Source: Paragonimus westermani (Eukaryota > Platyhelminthes > Trematoda > Plagiorchiida > Troglotrematidae). From it: a stretch of 64,000 bases of DNA. A model generated the notes under the pieces. That model saw nothing but the letters and a program-made list of their open reading frames with translations. It ran no database searches and had not been told where the DNA came from. The DNA is taken from positions 1 through 64,000 of the forward strand of contig QNGE01002731.1 of the NCBI GenBank assembly GCA_008508345.1, in the 5' to 3' direction. Below are positions 13,938 through 25,599 of this stretch, piece by piece; the stretch's first letter is position 1; every line of letters begins with the position of its first letter. A program made the translations under genes and the position numbers.

Positions 13938-14010
13938 GTCGATACGGATAACGTGGTCTGGGTGGCGCACTTGAAAGCAGGATGATTGACCTTCAAATCC
14001 TCAGCTGAAC
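13938..14010 (+). mobile_element. possible tRNA-like SINE fragment
   Basis: A GGTGGCGCACTTG word is followed after about 20 bases by CTTCAAATCCTC, which resembles the pol III B box (GGTTCAAATCC). The spacing is short for an intact tRNA head and no clear A box is seen, so this may be a decayed head from a SINE family other than copies A to C. Chance similarity is possible. Confidence 0.25.
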
Positions 14011-14277
14011 AGTTATCCGACTAATGGAAGCAGAGAGCTGAAGTATCCTGCACTACTAATCCCTAAAATTCCGTGCAAAAATGCTCCACGCCGAAGAAAC
14101 CATATACAGAGTTCACTCATGCTTGTCTAAATCAGCCTTAGGCATTTCTATAACAAAAGTTAAATAGTTCCTGTAGAATTAGAAGCCATCAGTTTGTGCG
14201 ATGCCGACTACAAAGCCGAGTAATATCCCTCAGTAGCACTAACAGATTGACTTGGAACGAGGCAAATTTTAATACTC

Positions 14278-14340
14278 AACGTTTCAACCATCTTGGGTGG
14301 CCTTCATCATGAGTGCTACAGTCGAAGTCACTCAGCAGTT
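14278..14340 (-). ncRNA. hammerhead-ribozyme-like motif of PLE type, copy 1
   Basis: Read on the minus strand, the core is ATGATGA, a stem II of AGGCCACC pairing with GATGGTT across a CAA loop, then GAAACGTTG. A hammerhead core is CUGANGA, stem II, GAAA; here the first core base is A instead of C, and one stem II pair is mismatched. Just 5' of the core, GAGTG (14333-14329) and CACTC (14315-14311) can form a 5-bp stem I around a 13-nt loop. The cleavage-site strand is weak (CTGCT rather than a clean ..GUH). The motif matches the 24.19-kb copy over most of the core, so the two share ancestry. Terminal repeats of Penelope-like elements are known to carry minimal hammerheads. This copy is probably inactive. 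Confidence 0.65.
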
Positions 14341-17300
14341 TGCGATCAGCGGGCTGACAGACCTGTAGAGCCTCACAGTCATCCGCTGCATGTGCATCTC
14401 TTAGGTTCTGTCATCTGTCAACTTCCATGCAATGAAATGTTCTTTCTCACTAATTCCGTCTGTTACTGGATGCCAGGTTATCTACAAGTTGATTCAAAAT
14501 TCGCAGTATTCGAACAGTCCTATGTGCTAATTGGTATTGAGTGTTCCTGGGCGGCATATCAACCAGACACTTCTATAGGTATGCGGCTGCGTGTGTTCAA
14601 ACATTGGTTTTGATAAAAGCACAATATCCTTGCGTAATTTGTGGCATAAATCAATCGACTATTGTGTGTTAGAATAGCATCTCAACGGACGAGATTGAAC
14701 AAAACCCGCGGTGTTACACTGGCACTGCGAACACCACATATGAATATGCTTTTCTGACATCTGCAAGCAGAATTGCCATATGTTGTACCACTTGCTTTAG
14801 GTATTCTTGAATTAGCGCCTACATTTTTTGGTTAGAAAGATATATGTTCCAAATGAAACAATGGCACTCTTCTCGAATCTTACCCTGAAAATTCCTGAAT
14901 ATATCTATAACTTCAGTTGTTCTGGAGTAATTACAACAAGATTCATCGTTCCTAAAGGCTTTTTGTGATCATCGCGTCAACCACAGGCACAGGTAAATAA
15001 AAACTGAACACACAGTTTCAGCACCCATCGTTGTGTGTGTTGTGTGTAAAAAACCCATATATACTTGGTCACTAAAAGCATGCAGAAGCCTATGGCTCTT
15101 TCATTTACCAGAGCTCAGCATATAGCCTTTTAATGGCTGTCATACAGAAAGTGAAACCACTGATTTTTCAACACTGTGGTCTCAGCGAGCATCCTTACCA
15201 TTATCACAGCAAATTACAAAGTACCCTACGCTAGTTAACACACCTAAACATTGTCAAGTGAGCAAAAGTTTGTGTTCTTTTCAAGCACTTGGTTACGTCT
15301 ATTACTGAGTTTATTAGTGTGGTTCTAACGTAATTGTTCATAATCTTCATGATACTGACAGGTTTCACTTTAACCGGTTTTTGACTCGGCTACATACTGC
15401 GACCTCTGTGGTTTCCATTTAATATTCTGTCCACATACCGACAGAGCAGTAAGAAAGTGTTACTTGCCAGTCGTTCAACAAACGTTTTCACTCCACTTTA
15501 TTCGTAATGTAAGACTGTTATGGTAAGTCTTTCATCCTTTTCTGATCAACGTACACAGGTGGGATATTTTGCGAAGCAAGGGTTTTGAAGTGAGCTCTGA
15601 CATATATTGGCCTAGTAACCGACGTAAAACAGACGCCAGAAAGATGTCCGTCCTTGTCGGTGAAAATAACATTACAGTGCGTAAACAGTAAACGTCACCT
15701 ATAGAGACTCACGAGAGTACTGGTTCTCAAGTTTGTGTGAACGTGCTGTAAATACAGTTTGCTGGATACCCATCTGCAGCAGCATTACAGTCCAACAGAA
15801 GAACGCTTGCTAAAACTACTCATTGACGTCACAGAAACATCACTCGGTGATTTCTCAGATGACTAATGACAAAACAGTGTTGAAAAAAACGTATAACACA
15901 GCTTCGTTAAATGTGAGTGAAACATTTCACACCAAAAACGATTTCACTGAACCGTACCAGTGAGCTGAGTAGTGGTGATTTCGAATAAGGAATTGTTGTG
16001 TAAAATAGGTTTGTGAAGATTCTGGAATGAATGGTTCGGTGGAGAACTGAGCATTCTAAAATTATAACGGCACACTCGCCGAATTCTCGACACCGTCCAA
16101 AGAAACGTCGCTTTTGTAGCCTTCTACAAATTGTAACCAAACTGACAGTGTGCCAACAAATAGTACATCGAAACTTACACGATAGATACGTAATGATCGT
16201 TAATTTTGTTGTTTAGTTTTGCACAGTACAGGGACATGGCGTTCATTCAAGTGATGTTGTGAAGGGTGTGTATACTAGACTGACAGTCGGTCAGCCTCAG
16301 AACAATCAGAATTTTAGAAGGGTCATTTGAATGAGTCAGATGACCTTGTGCATATCCTCAGATCATGAGCTGAGTTCCTTGCTGCTGAAGACAGGCATAT
16401 GAAAAATATCAGTATGAGCTGCAATGAAAATACCTTGCGGATTCTTATTATGCAACGCAAGCTAACATTCTACCTTCTGTAAACTTATGTTGGCTTTCCA
16501 AAATACTGGTCAATTTTCAGTACGAAGCATTCTGATTTTCTGATAGACAATACAATGCTGTTTCAAAAGAGTATGCATACGTATTCGAAGGTTATTTTTC
16601 AATCAATATTTACCGTTAGGAATTCCAGATAATCTGCAATGGGCTGAAATCAGTTACGTTACAACCTGACGGAAGTACCCTTGCAGCCACGTGTTACTAC
16701 ATGGAAAGTTCAAACTTGTCACAGTAAATATCTCCTACTCCACAAAATCCAGCATAAATCAATCCTACATCAGGAATATGTTCGTATTGTTTACCAAAAG
16801 AGTAAAAATCAAATGAGATACAATCTGCGAAGAGGGTTAATAGGGCCGTTGTTAATCGAAAACAGATTAGAAGGTTCGACATAAGAGTAGGGTTCCAATT
16901 AGCCCATGCCCATCGTACAGGTTCATATAGCAGCGGCTCGTGGTTGCGTTATTATCTATTCCCCTAACTCATCTGATAGTTACGAATCCCAGAACAGAAT
17001 GCTCTTATGTTGTTTTAACCACCCATCATCTATTGCAGTCTTACCTGCTCGCTAGTGGTAGGTGACACTCTTCAATTGACCGAAACATCGTTTTATTCGT
17101 TTACGCTTTATCCCTAGATGTTTTGCCGGACGATATTACAGAAGTTTTCTTTCTTTATATGCTTTAGTAATTGCCACCTTTAAAAAAATCTATCATCAAG
17201 GTGATAACAAAAGACACTTTTCTTTGTTCAACGTCAATCACCACAATGCTACCGTCACTAATTAGTATTTACCGTGACAGACTGTTTGAAACCATGGGCC

Positions 17301-17499
17301 TCCACTAATAGCAGTGTGAACAGTCAGAAGACAAACACCGGCAGATGCACATCGGTATCAGGTATCGAATAACATGGAGAAGTGGCTAAGATATAAGCTC
17401 ACTGTTGTGCTTTATTATTTTTGCACACTCAAGTGAACCACATATGTTTGATAACAACCCAGCATATTCAAGCTGTGTAGAAACCCAAGCCAAAAATTA
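14341..17499. other. no supported gene
   Basis: A TG-rich short tract lies at about 15030-15050. A plus-strand frame at 16031-16216 has a kinase-loop-like HRN.H..Y motif that is not otherwise supported. A stretch at 17040-17100 faintly resembles the region before the PLE motif A seen at 25.69 kb. Sequence just before 17500 could include the decayed 5' part of the PLE that follows. Confidence 0.35.
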
Positions 17500-17510
17500 A
17501 AACAATTTTA

Positions 17511-18636
17511 ATCGTTAAACCAGACGAAAGTTATGGGGCGGTAGTCACGGATATGACGAGCTACGTGGATAAAAATTTATCAATCTTGTGTGATTGACGA
17601 CGGTTTAGACGTTGACATGATAAAAACAATCTCTCACTGGCTAGAAATAATTTCAAACTTGATACAAATAGACCAGAAAACGTACAAACAACTAAAACCG
17701 GGTGGCTGCTCTGTACCCCAACGTGATGGTCTTTCTAAGATCCACAGGCAGACTATGCCACTACGGCCGATTTTAGCCATGTATAATTTGTCTTAACGAG
17801 AAATCGCAAAGGGATTGATTGAAATTTTGAAGTCACCCACTCAAAAATGTGACAGATACAGGATCAAAGTCTCGCTGCAGCTTGTGGGCGAGTTGCACTA
17901 AATCAATATCAAGAGTGAACATATATGCTCCGTAAACATTATCCCTCTTTACCAATGTCCCACTGGTGGAAACTATCTAATTTGTTGCGGAAAATATCCT
18001 TCTTCTTCACGTCCAGACGGATTGTCTGAAAAAGTTGCCTTCACAGTGTACCGAGAATGCCAGTTTCAAACTCCGAAACACACCACACAAACCAAAGGAC
18101 ATAGTAGCGATGGGTGTTTGATTAGACCTACTTCTCGTTGATTTTTTCGTGATCACGGTGGAGCGGAAGATAACTCATGGTTTCACAACTGTCATACTAC
18201 AGACGGCATGCCAATAATACCCTGCCCTTTTCGAAAGGTCTGAAGCTAACATAACAATTCATCCTGCTGCTCAGCAATGTCCATCCTAACCTTTTAGTGG
18301 ATTGTGATGTCCTGGCTGACATATTCATATAACGCATGACTAATCGATCAATAAGGCATTTATAGGAAGCCAACGCGGCCCGTTCAGTGAGAACACTTAA
18401 CTGGCTTCGACCCGACGAAAGATGAGCAGGATAAGGTGAAAAAACTGTTCGTCAGATCACATCGCATTTTCACGTCCGATTGCGCTGAACAGGTACTATA
18501 CATATTGAAGACGACGCTAGGGAGTAGTAAGCAACTCAAAATACACATCCAATATTATAACGAGTTGAAACCCAAAAGTAGTAACAATGTTAATGTAACC
18601 AAGAGATTAGTGTATATTGGTTTACCCACTGAATGA
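17511..18636 (+). pseudogene. PLE reverse transcriptase pseudogene, copy 1
   Basis: Landmarks in order: IVKPDESYGAVVTD at 17511-17552 (family pattern: KPDKG..VV..D); GLSKIHR...MPLRPIL at 17728-17775 (the PLE hallmark GLPKIHK..PLRPI); SLFTNVPLVETI at 17942-17977 (motif A region, where the catalytic Asp block has been lost to a stop); D.VAMG at 18098-18115 followed after a stop by a PLLAD-like stretch (motif B); SYYRRHANNT at 18192-18221 in the place of the catalytic RYVDDT motif, so both catalytic Asp residues are gone. An open frame at 18436-18633 then matches the late RT domain: KKLFVRSHRIFTSD, and KRLVYIGLP near its end. Family membership is secure from the order and spacing of the motifs. 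Loss of the DD pair and the several in-frame stops mean it is inactive. Confidence 0.85.
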
Positions 18637-18679
18637 ATTATTGTGGCGTAGTGGAAAAAACAACGAGTTGTTTGTGCGC

Positions 18680-19115
18680 TGAAACAGAATTACAATCTCG
18701 TTGAATTGCAGGTCATTCACCAGACACATAAGATGCCTGTGCCAACAATCAGAGGGGATAAATCTCTCGGCGCCATATCACATTAGATGTACTAATTATC
18801 AGGCACCTGTAGGGAGACCTATATTGGCAGAGCCATTAGGTCATCGCCCTCAGGAAGAAAGAAGCATGTGCCTGAGTGGGCTAACAAAATGATCTTACAA
18901 CTGAACACTGTAGTTGTGGAGAACTGTGAGCCAACATCTTCGTTTATCGGAACAAACATCTTGTCAACAAGCCACAAATCGGGTCTGACATCGGTCTTCA
19001 CCACCGTAATGGACAGCCAAATCCAACGGTTCCTAATTTCGCTGAATCCGTCGAGATAACTCCGCTCAAACTTGTATGGTGTGGACAAAAGCCATTCTCT
19101 ATGGGCTTTAGGCTA
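18680..19115 (+). pseudogene. PLE GIY-YIG endonuclease pseudogene, copy 1
   Basis: After the RT, a linker with HKMPVPTIRGDKS leads to CRETYIGRAIR at 18808-18840, the YIG half of a GIY-YIG nuclease, then KKHVPEW (family: EH.P.W). A segment TSSFIGTNILSTSHKSG at 18930-18982 corresponds to the SSI.KHL..TGH.VD block, where His has been lost from KHL. After a frame change, FAESVEI at 19038-19058 and a Cys-x-Gln-Lys ending correspond to the FAEA.., LC.QK C-terminal signature. In intact PLEs this domain nicks the target DNA to prime reverse transcription. It follows directly on the RT in the expected arrangement. Confidence 0.8.
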
Positions 19116-19120
19116 CTGCG

Positions 19121-22100
19121 GCCCCAAGCTACAGTGAGTGTCATTCAAATCACACGTCTGGAGGCTTTTGTTGTTCGTCCCTATCTTACTAACCCCGCCC
19201 CAAGCAATGTGGACTTTAAGCTGAAGGTTTTTTGTGTTACTGGTTATCTGGTAGTGACGAGCTAATACGAAACGCTAGCGCTTACCGGTGTAAGTCATTT
19301 AAATGGTTTATTCAAATTGTTGGAGGAATATAATTAATTAAATGAGTTTGCGTCACACTACTCTGAGTCCTGATATCCTCACCATATTCTTTGGAATCTG
19401 CTGGTCATGCACCAACCACTGTTTCACAAACGATGAAGGATGTAGTATCAAGAAATTCGGGATGGTGACCAGTACTGTCTTCTTCACAAATTCAATACGA
19501 AGACTCCTCCGCAATGAAACCCCAGTGGTTCTGCAGATGATACAAACATACAAAACATTTTTTATTCTACGAAGATACATCCAAAGTTCAAAAGACTCTT
19601 CTACCCGGCAAATGGAATGTTTGCCCTCGGAAACAAAAAAAGAGTTGAATAAATGTCACTTAGACATAAATATATATACCTTAGGATCAAGGCCTTCAGT
19701 TTAACGGTGCCAGTAGCCATAATTTACTTTCGAATGTAATCTTTTGGCCGCCCTCCTGTATATACCAGTACTGTTTAACACATGTTCACGCGAAAATTCC
19801 CGCTTGTTGGTGATTGAAAAGCTCAGTCCTGTTCCCACTGGTTCAGTCGAATGTTTACTTTATTCTGTCTCCTTTCTCCGCAAAAAAGAATGGGAACCTC
19901 AAAGAAATGTGTCCTCAGAAATATCGCCTGCTTCGCAAGCGCTTAACGACACAAAACAGTAGTGCTGTTGACCTTATGGGCTTCTGTCGTAAACAGTCCG
20001 GCGCATTACAGTTTGCCAACTTCCGTGTCATGCTGCAACATCTGCATACATGAACGCACGAACAGGCACGTAAGTAAACATAATTACACGCATATAGGCC
20101 ACCTCACTCTGTTCGTTCAGTGCAGAATCACCTACAGACACATAAACATCAATAGGCAAATGATTAACAAAACGTTGTGGTCATCTACGAAACCACTTCA
20201 GTTACAGATGCCGCAAAAGAAAGCCCCACTTTGTTCGTAATACGTCCTATGATTAATGGATCAACAACAATTTAGGGTTTAAGACCAGCCACTGGAGACG
20301 AACGTCAGCTTATGTGCAATGCAGCGCTTAATGTCAGTCGATCGATTTCGTAGCAAAAACCTGCCACGTCACCACAGTACAAAGGTACATGTATACGCAC
20401 ACTTATCCCATATCGATCCGGGTGGACATTTTAGTTTTCACTCCAGCTGGAAAAGAGATTCTACACTCAGTTTATGTTGTTATCGCTTTTCTGATTACGT
20501 CAGATCATCTCTCCATAGCATAGGCAAATTTCTACTAATAGAATGTCGTTAAATCCGGCAAAAAGCTGCGGGGTAGAGTTTACATATCATTTTATGGCTT
20601 GGTTACATAAGTTGTGGTCATTGTTTGCGAAGTTCTTTTGCTCACGATTATCCCTTCTCGACTGAAAGACCACCACGGAGAATCTTCCAGTAAAGCTTGC
20701 CGGATACTGTTTTTACCATTATGTACGCTTTACAATGAAAAATAAAATAGCCATTTCACAGTAATTAGGTACGCATAGTGTGTGAACGCTGAGAGCATCA
20801 GCTTTCGATACTTCACACCGCAATCATTTTCCAACAGTCGCAATCGATACGTACACTTTTACAAATCACTTGTTTTGAAATGCACAAGTTTAGAAGTGCT
20901 TCGTTTGAACCCATACTTCTTTTCTTTAAGGATCGAAAATAAGGTGATAAAAATGAAGGTTCAACATAACGACGTATTTCCCTACTGAGGCGAAATCCAC
21001 TCATCCTGAGAATTCTACGCTGCATTTTGCAATTCTACCGTCAAAAACGCCTACTAAAATTATCGCGGTACCACAACATCCAAGTGTAATGTATCGACTA
21101 GAAGACAGAGAAACCAAAAATGAGCTGCACTGCAACCACACTGTTATTTAGCAAACCCGGTTATCAAAGCCAGAGCAGTCCTGATAGACAAACCAAGCAA
21201 CGTCAAAAAACATGATCAGAAGACAAGTTGCGATGTGAATTCACTTCGTACACTCTCGTCAGCATTAAATGTATGACAGGCATGGAGACAAAATAACGAA
21301 GCACAAATGAAACGGTAAAAGGTGAAGTCGGGCTGAATCTTTGGTGATGCATAGGGCTAAATCCAAAGCTAGTAAAGAAGATTATTAACCCGCTGTTTTT
21401 GCGCATGCAGGTCCGACTGCTGACCCTTAACCAACAAGGCATTGACACACTGGATAATTCGTGGTCTATGACCGATCGTAGTGTCCGTGACTGCAAAATC
21501 AGCGTTGACACCGTGACCTGCTGTCGATAAGTGCCACGTAATAGATGAGGGGGCGTTTTGTCTTTGGTATGTGTCACGCAGTGGCGGTTAGGTTACCTTA
21601 TCTGTCAACTGCTTTGGGGTAGGCTGCTTGGCCCTGGTTTCAAGCTTTTGTTCTATCAATCCAAGTATTTCTTTAACTGCAAGAAAACTTATGGATACAG
21701 TGGTCGATAAGAAACAGGTCTACTTTTTGGTCGGGGGTAGTGGTAATCTAACTGTTTACGAGAACAGAACAAGCTTTGCTACATCCTACACACGTTTTAT
21801 TCAAGCACTGATCAAAGCTGAGTAGCACTCATGTTCCAGCCCTACTTGTAATTTTAGTCGTTTCAATAAAATCATTTTTCCTGTTTCCACATCAGTTACA
21901 TGGTTGTGGCTGACGAGAGTGTGGAAAATGAATTTATATCACAGTTTTCGTCTTCTGTCTGTTCTGTTTTATTCCAGACACGCTGTGCTATAATTTGTCC
22001 GATTATTCAAGGCTACAAATGAGGTCTCCGGGACAAGGTAAGACAAAATCAATAATGCGGACCCTATCAAAACTACTTCAGAAAACAAAACTGAATGAAA

Positions 22101-24141
22101 CGATCAGTGCAACCACTTTTGACCGAACTAGACTTTCTAGTATGGCTGTTCGACATCTGCGTGGACTGCGAAGTTCACACAGATTGGTTGTCACTACGCC
22201 CGATTCGTACCAGGAGTGATGCACCATATCCGAGTTTAGTTCCATGGCTAGTTTCATTGTTGAACCAGTCACAGCATGAATTAATTTATTTGATCTGATT
22301 GATATGTCTGAGTTCTGAGAATTCTGCCGACTAGCTTAACAATATGAGTCATCAGATGTTCTCCCCAGATCTCAACTCATCATTCACAAATATGCCGCTT
22401 AAATAAACGAGTATACAGGTGACTCTTTTAAAATGAATCATACGAATATTGGTATTCCGTTTTTGAAACCTGAAAGAACTACTGCTGTTTTTTTGTCCAG
22501 TGTTTGCTTTCAGTTCAGCAGCGATATATTCAGATAGAAGAGAGTAGATGTGGGGCACCCTTTTTGTTTGTTACTCGTAAATGTATTTATGGTCCAACAG
22601 GAATTTAATCGAGTAAAAACGACTATTTTTAAATTTCTGTCCTACGGAAGCTATACAGATTATATATTCGGTGTGACCAAAACGCCATTTATTAGCTAGA
22701 ATTTAATCATGCACGTCCCAACGTATAGTTCAACCTGGCAAAAGAAAAACAAGGTTTGCTATCTTTTCTGATGAATATTAAACCAAAAAATGCACACATC
22801 CATCCAAAGGTCTTTTTGTACAAAAAAAGTCATAGACGGTCTAGTAGGCTTATCTTCACAAGTTTGTTCCCATACGGCAAAAACAAAACTTGCTTAGTTG
22901 TCCAGCCAATAGCGTAGCAGTGATTCACAGGCTACGTGCCCAAAACTAGCATACCGTGGACAGTGAATTGTGACAACTCTGACGGGTATTGGATCATGAT
23001 GACTACCTAGAAGAGCTTGTAGAAAAACTGTGTAATTTAGACATACTTAAATGTTTGTGGAAACAATAGCAAAAAGGCGCAATATCATCGGTTTAGCATT
23101 GAAAGGCAATGCAGCCAGCGAATTGCTTAATCTTATGCTGACGATTGCACTGACCAACACCTACCACGACATGCGGACATTCATCTCATTTGATAGTCGA
23201 TCGATAAAAGTGACACAAGTTAAAAATAGTTTGCCTAAGTTTTCTTCATCCTGCACTCAACAAACTGGAAACCCGTTTGTCGTCTATCAAACAACCTTCA
23301 TTAGCACCAATCAAGAGGACTCTGTACTGGCGTGGACAAGTGTATCCCGTGTGCAATCGAATAGCATTTGATCGTCAAGGTCCATCAAATCATGATCACC
23401 AGAGGTTTCATAATTGTTTAAAAAATGTCCCGCGTTCACACCCGAACTGTCAGGGCCAGACTGTTATCCACGGCCGAGGTAGGCGCAATGAGACTCAACA
23501 ACCTCAGCATCGAGTCCAACAGAGTTTCCTACACAATCAGTAAGTGATTAGTAAGTTATCGCGTGCCGGTCACGTGTGTCAAGGAAACATGTATATAAGT
23601 CTAGTGAATTTCTTGTAATTCAACATGCTTCGATGAAAATGACCGAGAACAGCTGTCTGAGTTCCGGATATTTGTAGATACGTTGAATATAGTGACGTGA
23701 ATGTGGAAGCTGGATGCAGCTGTATTGAACTTTAATAGGTAAACCAGTGATTTGCAACTCATGTGTCCCCACCCACAGTTGGTTAGCCAGGCAATTCTAC
23801 GAGTCGCGAAGTGTAGACACGTGAGCCACTTTGTTCATAAAAGAGTATAGGATCTTGCCATTGTTTTAATTACCCATTTATTTCAGGTGACATTCTGATA
23901 CGTCACAGTCCAGTCTCTACCACTGTTTACGATAACAACAAAACAAGTTTGTACGTTTGTGAAGCGTTCTATTTTTTTCTGAAAAGAATCAAATCTTTTG
24001 AGTAAAACAAAGCCGAAAGACAAAGTATTTGCTTTTGCAGCAAACACTGCAATACTGGGAGACATACCGAGAATATCGAATGTCAAACAGAGAATGTAAG
24101 ATATCCGCACCAAATGTAGTACGAATGAAGTTGAATAGTTT
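19121..24141. other. no supported gene
   Basis: About 5 kb with no convincing gene. Overlapping frames at 19342-19704 and 21203-21577 are unremarkable in composition and length. A 41-codon frame around 21404-21529 starts right after a good acceptor-like tract (TTTTTGCGCATGCAG), but nothing else supports an exon. Confidence 0.4.
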
Positions 24142-24271
24142 GGGCGTCGTGTTTAACATGTTATCGATATACAGATTGGGACAACACTCCTGAGGAAGGT
24201 CACCCGAGGTGGTTGAAACGTAGAGTATTACAACTTGCTCGAAACGTTGTGTTATTCCCAATCTGTATATC
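24142..24271 (+). ncRNA. hammerhead-ribozyme-like motif of PLE type, copy 2, in an inverted repeat
   Basis: The core at 24190-24221 is CTGAGGA, a 7-bp stem II (GGTCACC pairing with GGTGGTT across CGA, with G-U pairs), then GAAACGT. CUGANGA plus GAAA is the hammerhead core, and its variable base is G here. A GCGTC at 24144-24148 upstream can pair with ACGT after GAAA and would place a GUC cleavage site; GTGTT and AACAC could form part of stem I, though offset by two bases. The core sits between arms 24166-24187 and 24249-24271, which are near-perfect inverted repeats (16 bases of identity, GATATACAGATTGGGA, then AACAC). A second CGAAACGTTG word occurs at 24240-24248. Such arrangements are expected at a PLE terminal repeat, and the PLE RT at 25.6 kb lies downstream in the same orientation. 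Confidence 0.7.
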
Positions 24272-25599
24272 AAACAGAGAATATTTATAATTGTCAGACA
24301 ACAGGTATGTGGCGACATACCGAATACTGTTGTCTACAAAGGTGCAATTTGTTGAGGAATTCGTTTGAAGGCAGCGTTTTACAAATAAATGTTCTCCAGG
24401 CGAAAATGTCCCATTGCTCAAAAAACTTACGCATAGAACACAAACCCAGGACGCTTGTGATTCCCGGGTCATTCCCAAGATCAGCTGGGTCTTACTAAGG
24501 AAGCAGAAAGCCTTCAGTCAAACCATTCCTCAAAATTGAGTGAAAACAAACATTTTCCTTACTGAATTTTCAGAAAAACAAAGAGATTATCTGAGCCATC
24601 AACATGGTATTCCCCGGATAATAGCCAACAACATAAATTCAACAATTGGCTGATTGTGAGTAAGCTTGGTGCGTTATAAAACCATGGAACTAGTTATAAC
24701 GAATCTGACGTTTTACAGAGACTTTCTGTAATGCACACCACGTGTTATATATCACATTAATAATACACTCAATACCTATTCCACAATCCATAAATAACCA
24801 AAGAAGACGGCTTGAGGAGTCGACTCTTCGTTAACTGTCTTCAGCCACGATCGTAAAAACTATAATATAATGGACACATGGATAGCAACAAACATAGAGA
24901 CGGTCAGCAAGTGGGATTTCTTAAAAAAACGGGCTTCAGTTCTAAGACAAACAGCACGAGTCAACAGATCGTACACAACCAGGGTCGGACGATGAGTACT
25001 GTTTAACATCCTTGTACTGTATATTACCACATGCACACCATAAAATACAAGTGGCAGCCTTTGGCTCATCAGTTTCTCACTACATATGCTTGCTGCAGTT
25101 AATCGAATTTGGATTGCCGGGGGAAAGATAAGCAATCTTTTGGGTATCGATTGCAAACAACTTGGTACGTGCGGGTTAGATGAAAAATATTTCGTCCAGA
25201 TGCCCATAAAACCAATTGCGTGATAGAACACAGTGAAGATGACGACGACAAATACATACACTTGATAATTCATTTTCATTCTCGTTTATGCAGTTAAGGC
25301 GAAATATTGATCGGGCCTATTACATAGAAGTTAGATCATTTGTCAGTCAGTTAACGACGGCTTTTGTTGACCGCAAAGATCGGTCAACACTCCGTTAAAT
25401 TTTGAGTTCAAGGTGGACGCGATAAGTCAAAATACCAATTCGAAGACATAATATTGGGGTAGGCAGCGCGATTTCGAAAGCCTCGACAATCGGAACGACT
25501 ATCATTATTTACCTGACACGTGACAGATGAGAACCTATAACCACATTCTCCTAAACCCCGTATTTACGACTCACCAAGGGTCCACTAAATTGGTGTTCG
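24272..25599. other. possible decayed 5' part of PLE copy 2
   Basis: The stretch lies between a PLE-type hammerhead motif and PLE RT motifs on the same strand, so it may be the unrecognisable N-terminal region of that element. No protein motif supports this directly. It also contains the opposite-strand frame at 24860-25279. Confidence 0.3.
24860..25279 (-). CDS. open frame with N-terminal membrane segment, unrecognised
   Basis: A 139-codon frame begins with ATG and has a strongly hydrophobic first 25 residues (YVFVVVIFTVFYHAIGFMGI) followed by WTKYF. The start vaguely recalls the first transmembrane helix of sodium-solute (SLC5-type) transporters, but no downstream transporter motif follows. 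The rest is mixed and Cys-containing, without domain character. Its length is near the longest expected by chance at this base composition. It also runs against a presumed PLE remnant. A spurious frame is the likeliest reading; a first exon with a donor near the SSNPH codons is the alternative. Confidence 0.15.
   Translation of the reverse strand: MKMNYQVYVFVVVIFTVFYHAIGFMGIWTKYFSSNPHVPSCLQSIPKRLLIFPPAIQIRLTAASICSEKLMSQRLPLVFYGVHVVIYSTRMLNSTHRPTLVVYDLLTRAVCLRTEARFFKKSHLLTVSMFVAIHVSIIL

Larger units (their letters stand above)
17500..19120 (+). mobile_element. Penelope-like retroelement copy 1 (RT plus GIY-YIG), degenerate
   Basis: This is the most complete transposon in the window. In the correct order for a Penelope-like element, the three plus-strand frames together hold most of the RT landmarks, the linker, and a GIY-YIG endonuclease to its C-terminal end. 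Stops and frame changes occur throughout, so it cannot make a protein. The N-terminal part and any terminal repeats were not located. A PLE copies itself by target-primed reverse transcription using both domains. The uniform decay suggests an old, dead insertion with no selection. Confidence 0.85.

Noticed and set aside
16031..16216. Kinase-loop-like IVHRNLHDRYVMI in a 61-codon plus frame
   Set aside because: Only one motif matches, the catalytic Asp is Asn, and no glycine loop, DFG or other kinase block is nearby. Chance resemblance is likelier.
17040..17105. Similarity to the SLGDTLQFAD region of PLE copy 2
   Set aside because: Only about 60 bases, with no flanking motif. It precedes PLE copy 1 out of order, so it was not called.
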